Origin: Comamonas sp. B21-038
GTDB taxonomy: Bacteria > Pseudomonadota > Gammaproteobacteria > Burkholderiales > Burkholderiaceae_C
Assembly: GCF_022387135.1 (NCBI RefSeq)
Contig: NZ_CP092462.1
Span: 5,076,001 to 5,140,000 of the forward strand
DNA: 64,000 bases
Reading direction: 5' to 3'
Under the pieces are notes generated by a model. It saw only the letters and a program-made list of their open reading frames with translations. It was not told the origin of the DNA and ran no database searches. Shown piece after piece: positions 26,883 through 33,752 of this stretch; position 1 is the first letter of the stretch; every line of letters begins with the position of its first letter. Position numbers and translations under genes: made by a program.

Positions 26883-28152
26883 TTTTGCCTGGCACGCGAT
26901 CAATGCTGCGGGCGAGCAGGTTCGCGGCACTTTCCAAGCGCCTAATGCGGCGGCCGTGCAAAAGCACCTGCGTGCGCAAAAGCTCACGCCGGTGCGCATT
27001 GTCGACGCGGCAGATGCTGCTGCACTGATGCCGGCGGGGACCAAGGCAGCAGGGGCCAAGCCGGCCGCTGCGGCCAGCGCCATTGGCAAGGCCAAGGCGA
27101 CCAAGTCACAAAAGGGCCCGGCCAAGGCCGCTGATGTGCTGGCGATGACCTCGGAGCTGTCGATCATGCTCAAAGCCGGCCTCGCGCTGGACAATGCACT
27201 GCGCGTGCTGATCGACATGGCCTTCAAGGACAGCATGCGCGAGCTGCTGACCGGCGTATTGGAAGCCGTCAAGGGCGGGGTGCCGCTGTCCAAGGCGCTG
27301 ATGGTGCACCAGGAGCTGTTTGGCGATTTCTACATCAACATGGTGCGCTCGGGGGAGGCCAGCGGCCAGATGTCGGCCGTGTTGCAGCGGCTGGTCGAGC
27401 ATCTGGAGCGCCAGCGCGCGCTCAAGGAAAGCGTGGTCTCGGCCACCATCTACCCGATGATTCTGGTGGCGGTCGCGATTCTGTCGCTGATCGCGATGCT
27501 GGGCTTTGTGGTGCCGCAGTTCGAGAAACTGTTCACCGACATGGGGGATGCGCTGCCCACGCCGACCAAGATCGTGATGACCATTGGCCAGGTGTTCCGC
27601 AAGAACGGCTGGGTGGTGTTGCTCGGTGGCGCGGCGGTGGTCTACCTGCTGCGCAGCTGGCTGCGCTCGCCCAAGGGCCGCTTGTGGTGGCAGGGTGTGT
27701 TGCTGCGCATGCCGATTCTGGGGCGCCTGGCGCTCAAGTACCAGCTGACCCTGTATTCGCGCTCGCTGGGCACCTTGCTGGGCAATGGTGTGCCGTTGCT
27801 GACGGCGCTGCATATTGCGACCGATACGGTCAGCAACCGCCTGATCCAGGCGGAGCTGGCCAAGATTCCGCCCATCGTCAAGGAAGGCGGCAAGATGGTG
27901 CAGGCGATGAACACCACGACGGTGTTCGAGCCGCTGGCGGTGAACCTGGTGCGCGTCGGTGAAGAGACCGGGCGCCTGGGCTCGATGATGCTGGAGCTGT
28001 CGAATATATTGAACCGCGAGGTGGAAACCGGCATCAAACGCGCCCTGACGATGATCGAGCCTGTGCTGATCCTCGTCCTGGGCATCATGATTGCCTCCAT
28101 CATTGTGTCGATCCTGATGGGCATTCTGTCCGTCAACGATCTGGCTGCTTAA
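26875..28152 (+). CDS. gspF: Type II secretion inner-membrane platform protein GspF
   Basis: 425 residues. N-terminal segment FAWHAINAAGEQVRGTFQAP, an Ala/Lys-rich insert at about 50-80, then two T2SSF repeats, each ending in membrane spans (ILVAVAILSLIAMLGFVVPQFEKLF, and VLILVLGIMIASIIVSILMGI at the end). The conserved PQFEKLFTDMGDALPTPT is present. It overlaps gspE by 8 bases. Confidence 0.95.
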   Translation: MADFAWHAINAAGEQVRGTFQAPNAAAVQKHLRAQKLTPVRIVDAADAAALMPAGTKAAGAKPAAAASAIGKAKATKSQKGPAKAADVLAMTSELSIMLKAGLALDNALRVLIDMAFKDSMRELLTGVLEAVKGGVPLSKALMVHQELFGDFYINMVRSGEASGQMSAVLQRLVEHLERQRALKESVVSATIYPMILVAVAILSLIAMLGFVVPQFEKLFTDMGDALPTPTKIVMTIGQVFRKNGWVVLLGGAAVVYLLRSWLRSPKGRLWWQGVLLRMPILGRLALKYQLTLYSRSLGTLLGNGVPLLTALHIATDTVSNRLIQAELAKIPPIVKEGGKMVQAMNTTTVFEPLAVNLVRVGEETGRLGSMMLELSNILNREVETGIKRALTMIEPVLILVLGIMIASIIVSILMGILSVNDLAA

Positions 28153-28178
28153 TTTTTATACTGCAAGGAGAGCCCGCC

Positions 28179-28610
28179 ATGAAGGCCTTTTTCACCCAAA
28201 AGACGCCACGCAAGAGCCGTGGTTTTACGCTGATCGAACTGCTGGTGGTGCTGGCCATCTTGACCTTGCTGGCCGGTCTGGTCGGCCCCAAGGTGCTGAG
28301 CCAGTTGGGCGGCGCCAAGTCCAAGACTGCGGGCGTGCAGATTGCTGACCTGCAGAAGGCACTCGATATCTTCAAGCTGGACACTGGCCGCTACCCGACC
28401 ACCGAAGAAGGTCTGGATGCGCTGGCCAAGCAGCCGGGCAATGTGCGCGGCTGGAACGGTCCGTATCTGTCGGGCGGCGTTCCCAATGACCCTTGGAACA
28501 ACCCCTACCGTTACAGCTACAACGGTGGCCGGGTGGAGATCCTGTCGCTGGGCGCCGATGGTCAGCCTGGTGGTGAAGGCGAAGCTGCCGATGTGCGCAA
28601 CGCGCAGTAA
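28179..28610 (+). CDS. gspG: Major pseudopilin GspG
   Basis: 143 residues. Prepilin peptidase site with RGFTLIELLVVLAIL: cleavage falls before Phe, and Glu5 of the mature protein is present. The C-terminal half has the GspG hallmarks TGRYPTTEEGLDAL, WNGPYL and PNDPWNNPYRY. It forms the pseudopilus shaft. A strong AAGGAGA ribosome site precedes the ATG. Confidence 0.96.
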   Translation: MKAFFTQKTPRKSRGFTLIELLVVLAILTLLAGLVGPKVLSQLGGAKSKTAGVQIADLQKALDIFKLDTGRYPTTEEGLDALAKQPGNVRGWNGPYLSGGVPNDPWNNPYRYSYNGGRVEILSLGADGQPGGEGEAADVRNAQ

Positions 28611-28651
28611 CCCGGCCTGCGTTTCTTCTCAGGTTTGACCAGGAACTCCCC

Positions 28652-29149
28652 GTGCCGACTGCCTTGCCATGGCTGAGCCGACACCCGCGCGCCGCAAAGC
28701 GCCCAGCAGCCCATCAAGGCTTTACCTTGATAGAGCTGATGGTGGTGTTCGCCATCATGGCCCTGGTGGTGGCGATGGCGCCGGTCGCCTATGACCGGCT
28801 CAAGGACGGGGTGCAGTACCGTGACACCGTGCGCACAATGATCAGCCAACTGCGTTCGGCCCGGTATGTTGCGGTGTCCCAAGGTGAGCCAGTGCGCTTT
28901 ACCGTCGACCTGCAGACCCGGCACTACGGCTATGCGGGCTCGGTCAAGGACATTCCAGAGACCGTGGATCTGCGCACCACGGTGGCAGATCGCGAGTTTG
29001 TGCCCAACAGTTCGGCCTCGATCGTGTTCCTGGCCTCGGGCGGCTCGACCGGCGGCAGTGTGGAGATTCTGCGCAAGAATGGTGCCGGCACGCGCTTGCG
29101 GGTGGACTGGCTGTCGGGCCGGGTCACCCAGGAGCCTTTGTTCCAATGA
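28652..29149 (+). CDS. gspH: Minor pseudopilin GspH
   Basis: 165 residues with a GTG start at 28652, preceded by AGGA at 7 bases. The pseudopilin N-terminus is GFTLIELMVVFAIMALVVAM after a long, basic leader of about 27 residues. The remainder has a beta-rich globular domain (YVAVSQGEPVRFTVDLQTR, SIVFLASGGSTGG). GspH joins the pseudopilus tip complex. Its stop overlaps gspI by ATGA. Confidence 0.9.
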   Translation: MPTALPWLSRHPRAAKRPAAHQGFTLIELMVVFAIMALVVAMAPVAYDRLKDGVQYRDTVRTMISQLRSARYVAVSQGEPVRFTVDLQTRHYGYAGSVKDIPETVDLRTTVADREFVPNSSASIVFLASGGSTGGSVEILRKNGAGTRLRVDWLSGRVTQEPLFQ

Positions 29150-29586
29150 GGCAGCAGTCGTCTCTGTCCCGGTGGACCCGGCGCCAGCGTGGCATGACCC
29201 TGCTGGAGATTCTGGTGGCGCTGTCCATCATGGCGATCTCATTGGGCATGATCTACCGGGCCACCGGCAGCAATGCGCGCAGCGTCGGCGATCTCGATCG
29301 TTACCAATATGCGGTACAGCTGGCGCAGTCCATCATGGACTCGCGCGATTCGGTCTATGAAAGCGGCTGGAACGAGTCCGGCCAGAGCAATGGCTACCAA
29401 TGGAGCGTGCAGAGCGCACCGTTCAAGACCGGAGTGGACGAGAGCCCGAACATCCCCGTGCTCCATGAGGTGCATATCAGCGTGAACTGGGCGGAGGGCG
29501 ACCGCCCGCGTGTGTTCGAGCTCACCACCTTGCGTGCACAGCGCCGGCCACCCGATCCTGCTGAGAATGTGGTGCCTGCAGGATGA
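29146..29586 (+). CDS. gspI: Minor pseudopilin GspI
   Basis: 146 residues. The prepilin site is RGMTLLEILVALSIMAISLG. The globular part includes YAVQLAQSIMDSR, typical of GspI, and a beta C-terminus (VHISVNWAEGDRPRVFELTTL). Part of the GspH/I/J/K tip. ATGA overlaps on both sides link it to gspH and gspJ. Confidence 0.9.
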   Translation: MRQQSSLSRWTRRQRGMTLLEILVALSIMAISLGMIYRATGSNARSVGDLDRYQYAVQLAQSIMDSRDSVYESGWNESGQSNGYQWSVQSAPFKTGVDESPNIPVLHEVHISVNWAEGDRPRVFELTTLRAQRRPPDPAENVVPAG

Positions 29587-30305
29587 GCCGCATTCGTACT
29601 TCTTTATGGACGCATGGCAATCCATGCCCACGCCGCACGGCCGCCGGCTTCACGCTGGTGGAGATGCTGGTGGCCATGTCCTTGCTGTCGCTGATCGTCT
29701 TGGGTCTGGCCGGCGCCATGGGAACAATGGGCCGCACCGAAACCAGTATCGACAACCGGCTCGAACGCATGGACGAGTCGCGTGCCAGCACCGATTTTTT
29801 GCGTGCCGTGCTGGGCCGTATCTCTGCCAAACGCGTGCAGGGCTTGCAGCAGCAGGGCATGCTCAGTGCCGCGCCTTCGGCATTTTTCTTTGAAGGCGCT
29901 GGCCAGTCGATGACCTGGGTAGGGGTGATGCCTGCGCGCTACGGCGTTGGTGGCCGCTACCATTTCCGGCTGGCAATGGGCAGCTACGACGGCGCACCGG
30001 CCATTGTTCTGAGTTATTTGCCCTGGACCGATGCGCAGACGCTGCCCGACTGGGGTGCGGCGCAGACGTATCCGCTGCTGACGCATGCGACCGGTTTGTC
30101 TTTTCAGTACCTGGATGGCGCGATCGATCCGCCGCAATGGGGCAGCGACTGGGGGGCGGTCGACCGGCTCCCCCAGGCGGTGCAGGTGGTGATGACTACC
30201 GACACCTCGGTGCTGCCACCGGTGGTGGTGCAGTTGCGCGTGATGCCTGCTGGCGACCCACGCGGCGGTGGTGGTGGTGCGAGCCTGGGAGGTTCCTTGG
30301 GATGA
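29583..30305 (+). CDS. gspJ: Minor pseudopilin GspJ
   Basis: 240 residues. The prepilin site is AGFTLVEMLVAMSLLSLIVLG, preceded by an unusually long leader of about 22 residues. It has the typical GspJ length and order in the operon. The C-terminus is a Gly-rich tail ending in GGGGGASLGGSLG. A very similar LGGS tail is found on the GspC/N-like protein and on frame-repaired GspL. Overlaps gspK by ATGA. Confidence 0.88.
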   Translation: MSRIRTSLWTHGNPCPRRTAAGFTLVEMLVAMSLLSLIVLGLAGAMGTMGRTETSIDNRLERMDESRASTDFLRAVLGRISAKRVQGLQQQGMLSAAPSAFFFEGAGQSMTWVGVMPARYGVGGRYHFRLAMGSYDGAPAIVLSYLPWTDAQTLPDWGAAQTYPLLTHATGLSFQYLDGAIDPPQWGSDWGAVDRLPQAVQVVMTTDTSVLPPVVVQLRVMPAGDPRGGGGGASLGGSLG

Positions 30306-31168
30306 TGCGAGCACCTCTTCAACACCGTACGCAGGCCGGACCTCAGCAACAAGGCATGGCTTTGATCGCCGTGCTCTGGTTGGTGGCTGCGCTCAGCCTG
30401 ATGGTGACCGGCGTCAGCGGCGTCGTGCGCCAGGAAGCCAAGATGATTGGCGTGGCCAAGGACAAGGTGACCGCGCAGGCCGTGGGCGATGCGGCCGTGG
30501 TCATGGTGCTGCAGCAGCTGGCGGCCGATCGCACCATTTTGCAGGAGACCACCGAGACCTCGGTCAATTACCAGGGCACCCAGGTAGCGGTCAGTGTGAT
30601 GCCGCTCAACGGCCTGATCAATATCAATGGCGCATCGTTGCCGCTGCTGACGGCGCTGATGAGCGTGGGCGGGGGATTGCCGGAAGGCGCCGCCCAGGAG
30701 CTTGCGGTAGCGGTCCTCGATCGCCGTGAACGCTCTTCGCTCGACGGCCGCCGGCCGGAGCGTTTTGAGGCGATAGAAGACCTGATGCAGGTGCCCGGAA
30801 TCGATTACGACCTCTATGCTAGACTCGCGCCCTTGATCACGGCGGCGACCGCCGGCTCAGGAGGCGCCACGGTCAATCCGTTGGCGTCGCCTCCGGATGT
30901 GCTGCGGGTGCTGGCTAACGGAGATGAGGGCATCGCAGCCCGTATCGCTGCATCGCGTGGTCAGCCAGGGCTGGACACCACTGGCCTGGACGCCAACTTG
31001 GCGCGCCCTGGCGGCGCACAGCGCCGCTACCGCATAACGGCCCAGGTGCCGATGGCGGACGGACGGATTTTTCTTGTAGATCGCAGTGTGTACTTCGGGG
31101 CCAGAACGAGAGACGGCCTGCCCTGGTATACGTTTGAAGCGCGCCAGATGCTGAAGCCAGCATCCTGA
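30302..31168 (+). CDS. gspK: Minor pseudopilin GspK
   Basis: 288 residues from the ATG at 30302. A degenerate pseudopilin N-terminus, QQGMALIAVLWLVAALSLM, lacks Glu5, as usual for GspK. The helical domain has the SAM-like repeat seen in this family (LLTALMSVGGGLPEGAAQEL, ERFEAIEDLMQVPGIDYDLY). GspK caps the pseudopilus tip. Ends 18 bases before gspL. Confidence 0.9.
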   Translation: MMRAPLQHRTQAGPQQQGMALIAVLWLVAALSLMVTGVSGVVRQEAKMIGVAKDKVTAQAVGDAAVVMVLQQLAADRTILQETTETSVNYQGTQVAVSVMPLNGLININGASLPLLTALMSVGGGLPEGAAQELAVAVLDRRERSSLDGRRPERFEAIEDLMQVPGIDYDLYARLAPLITAATAGSGGATVNPLASPPDVLRVLANGDEGIAARIAASRGQPGLDTTGLDANLARPGGAQRRYRITAQVPMADGRIFLVDRSVYFGARTRDGLPWYTFEARQMLKPAS

Positions 31169-31186
31169 TCGAAGCAAAGCACCCTT

Positions 31187-32473
31187 ATGGCAATTTCTAC
31201 TGAATCGCGCTTTTTTGGGCTGGATCTGAACCAGCTCAAGGCCGATATTTTAAAAACCTGGCGCAGGGCGCCACAGTGGCCGCCGCTGTCATGGCTGCGG
31301 CCTGCGCAAACGCTGCGGCTGGTACCTGCTGAGGGCGCCCCCACCGTGGTGTGGGAAAGCGGCGAGCCGGTGCTTAAACCTGGGCGTGAGCCTGTGTTTT
31401 GGGCGTTGGAACTGCCCGAACACATGGTGCTGCGCAAGACGGTGGCCCTGCCTGCGCTGGATCCTCAGGATTGCGCCAGCGCTGCTGAATTGGAAGTGCA
31501 GGCGATCAGCCCTTTTGCTGCCGATGATCTTCTCTGGGGCTATACCGAGTTGAGCCGCAGCAGCAAGGGGGTCAAATTGCTCGTGGTCCTGGCTTCCCGA
31601 GCGCAGACCGAGCCCTATCTGCAGGCGCAGGTGGCCCAGCAGCTGCATCTGCAGACGCTCAAGGGCCAATCCAAGGCAGAGTCGTTGGAGCAGCCCGAAG
31701 TCTGGGTGTTTGCACCGGAACGCAGGCCGGTGGTGTTCCAGGGCTTTGGTGAGCAAGCCCGTTATGCACTGGGTCGCAAGCGGCTGTGGTGGAATGTCGC
31801 TGGGGTGGCGCTTGCTGTGCTGCTGCTCGCTGCGATTGCCGCGACTCCTACTGCACAGTTGCGAATGCGTGCGATTGAGGCCACCCATGCCTATGAGGGT
31901 ATGGCCGCCAAGACCGCCGATGTAGTCGCCAAACGCGATACGCTGATTCAGAGTGCCGACAAGGTCGCTGGTCTGTCGGAGCTGTTGGCCGAGCGCATTG
32001 ATGGGGTCCAGGTGCTCAGCATGCTGACCAATGTGTTGCCTGACGATACGGCCTTGCAATCAGCGCGTATCCAGGGCAGCAAGGTGACGATCTCCGGCTT
32101 GACTGAGAATGCCTCGGCCCTGATGCAAAAGCTCAGCAACCAAGATGGCGTCAAGGACGTGCGTGCGCCCAGCGCTGCCACCCGCATGGGTGGCGGTAAT
32201 AAAGAGAGTTTCACCATCGAGCTGGGGTTGGATGCCAAGGTTTTTGGCCCTAAGACGGTAGTGGAAGCCGCTGCTAAACCGCAGCCTGTAGAGCCTGCTG
32301 CTGGTGCGCCCGTTGGCGCGGATGCACCTCCAGCCCCGTTGCCCCTGCGCCTGTTCCTGCCGCCGCCGATGCCCCGGCAGCAGGTGCCGTCCCGGATTCT
32401 GCCCCACGCCCTGCGTCCCGAGCCACATTGGGTGGCAGTACGAAGCCGAGAGCCAGTTTGGGAGGATCCGTAA
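31187..32473 (+). CDS. gspL: Type II secretion protein GspL, probable C-terminal frameshift
   Basis: 428 residues as read. The N-terminal half is the cytoplasmic actin-like domain that binds GspE, a single membrane span near residues 205-222 (VAGVALAVLLLAAIAA) follows, then a periplasmic PilN-like part. From about 32335 the frame yields LPLRLFLPPPMPRQQVPSR, unlike anything before it. Shifting by one base (as if one G were missing in CCCCGTTGCCCC) gives a Pro/Ala tail with two LGGS motifs that ends at TGA 32506-32508. That stop overlaps the gspM ATG exactly as at other junctions here. A base error or a real mutation are both possible. Confidence 0.85.
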   Translation: MAISTESRFFGLDLNQLKADILKTWRRAPQWPPLSWLRPAQTLRLVPAEGAPTVVWESGEPVLKPGREPVFWALELPEHMVLRKTVALPALDPQDCASAAELEVQAISPFAADDLLWGYTELSRSSKGVKLLVVLASRAQTEPYLQAQVAQQLHLQTLKGQSKAESLEQPEVWVFAPERRPVVFQGFGEQARYALGRKRLWWNVAGVALAVLLLAAIAATPTAQLRMRAIEATHAYEGMAAKTADVVAKRDTLIQSADKVAGLSELLAERIDGVQVLSMLTNVLPDDTALQSARIQGSKVTISGLTENASALMQKLSNQDGVKDVRAPSAATRMGGGNKESFTIELGLDAKVFGPKTVVEAAAKPQPVEPAAGAPVGADAPPAPLPLRLFLPPPMPRQQVPSRILPHALRPEPHWVAVRSREPVWEDP

Positions 32474-32504
32474 CCCCTCCCGCTGAAGCTGGAGGGAAAC
32501 AGCC

Positions 32505-33071
32505 ATGATCGTGACCCGTCCCAACCGCAAAGAACTGCTGATCCTGGTTGCCACTGCATTGCTGGTGCTGCTGCCTTTGATCGGTCTTGGCACTTATGTC
32601 GCCAGCAAGCACCTTTGGGCGCAGGCCCGCCTATCGGAGTTTGAACCCCGTTATGCGCGACTGCGTGGCCTGGATCTGCAGCGCGAGGAGATCGACCAGT
32701 CGCTGGAACGTGCCCTGCAGATCCGCGCCGAGTATATTTACCCCGCGAACCAGGATGTGGCCCAGACGGGCAACGCGGTGCAACAGAAGGTGCGTAGCCT
32801 TCTGACCACGGCAGGGTTGACTGTGGTGAGCAGCCAGGTGCTGCCTGCCAAAGAAGAAAAAGGTTTTGACCGCATTCCTTTGTCGGTACGGGCCGAAGGG
32901 GATCTGCTTGCAGTGGACAGCGCCCTGGCTGTCTTGAATGAGCAACTGCCAGTGATGCTACTGGCCGACGTGGAAGTCAGAAACCAGGGCACTTTGCAAG
33001 TGATGAATGACAAGATGGCGCCTCGCCTGAGTCTCCAGATGACCTTGAGCGTGTTGAGGGAGCGTCCATGA
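32505..33071 (+). CDS. gspM: Type II secretion protein GspM, GspMb type
   Basis: 188 residues: a short cytoplasmic N-terminus, one membrane span (ELLILVATALLVLLPLIGL), a helical stretch, then a small alpha/beta periplasmic domain (LTTAGLTVVSSQVLP, RIPLSVRAEGDLLAVDSALA, LADVEVRNQG). This fits the GspMb family found in Burkholderiales. GspM partners GspL in the inner-membrane platform. Overlaps the next gene by ATGA. Confidence 0.85.
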   Translation: MIVTRPNRKELLILVATALLVLLPLIGLGTYVASKHLWAQARLSEFEPRYARLRGLDLQREEIDQSLERALQIRAEYIYPANQDVAQTGNAVQQKVRSLLTTAGLTVVSSQVLPAKEEKGFDRIPLSVRAEGDLLAVDSALAVLNEQLPVMLLADVEVRNQGTLQVMNDKMAPRLSLQMTLSVLRERP

Positions 33072-33709
33072 AGCGCTATATAAGTGTCATTCTGATAGCT
33101 GCCAATATGGTGTTGGCCCTGGCTTTGGTCTGGATGTGGCTCAGTCCAAGTGGCGGGTTGAAAAATACCCATTGGGCGATGCCCCGAGGCCAGAAGTCCA
33201 ACCTGGATGGTATCGTGCCCCATTTGGGCAAGGCGCAGCCGATGGATCACAGCCAGTTTCTGGCGATGCTGGACCGCCCCTTGTTCTCCCCCACCCGCCG
33301 CCCGCCGCCTCCGCCTCCGGTAGCGGCCGCAGAAGCACCGCCCCCGCCTCCCGACTATCTGGCGGACGCGGTGCTGAGTGGTGTCTATCTCAGCGAGGAT
33401 GGCAAGACCGGCGGGATCATTATCAAGTTCCAGGGCAAGGACAAATCCTTGCCATTGCAGGGCTTGCTCGATGGCTGGACCCTGAGTTCGGTAGCGGAAA
33501 ACCGGGTGTATTTCACCCGCGCTGGCGTGACCAAGGAAATTGCCTTGCAAAAAGGCAAGCTGCAGCAAGGCTACGGTCCCGCGACAGAGACCAATGTGCC
33601 GCAAAGAGCTATGCCCGCCCAAATCGGGCAGCCGCCTGCAGGCACCGATACCCCACCACCGCGTCGCCGTGCAAGCCTCGGCGGCTCTACCGCTGCCCAG
33701 CGCCCCTGA
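33068..33709 (+). CDS. GspC/GspN-like inner-membrane type II secretion subunit
   Basis: 213 residues. An N-terminal membrane anchor (VILIAANMVLALALVWMWL), a Pro-rich linker with six-Pro runs, a homology-region-like beta domain (ADAVLSGVYLSEDGKTGGIIIKF, WTLSSVAENRVYFTRAGVTKEI), and a tail ending RRRASLGGSTAAQRP. In GspC this domain contacts the secretin N0 domain and passes substrate. Homologues in this position are often annotated GspN. No other GspC is visible in the operon, and secretin gspD follows. Confidence 0.75.
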   Translation: MKRYISVILIAANMVLALALVWMWLSPSGGLKNTHWAMPRGQKSNLDGIVPHLGKAQPMDHSQFLAMLDRPLFSPTRRPPPPPPVAAAEAPPPPPDYLADAVLSGVYLSEDGKTGGIIIKFQGKDKSLPLQGLLDGWTLSSVAENRVYFTRAGVTKEIALQKGKLQQGYGPATETNVPQRAMPAQIGQPPAGTDTPPPRRRASLGGSTAAQRP

Positions 33710-33752
33710 GCGTGGCAATCTCTATAAATAGATAGATCCTAGGGTTAGAACC

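Noticed and set aside
32335-32345. Programmed frameshift signal in gspL
   Set aside because: No slippery heptamer or downstream structure is evident; a lost base is the simpler account.
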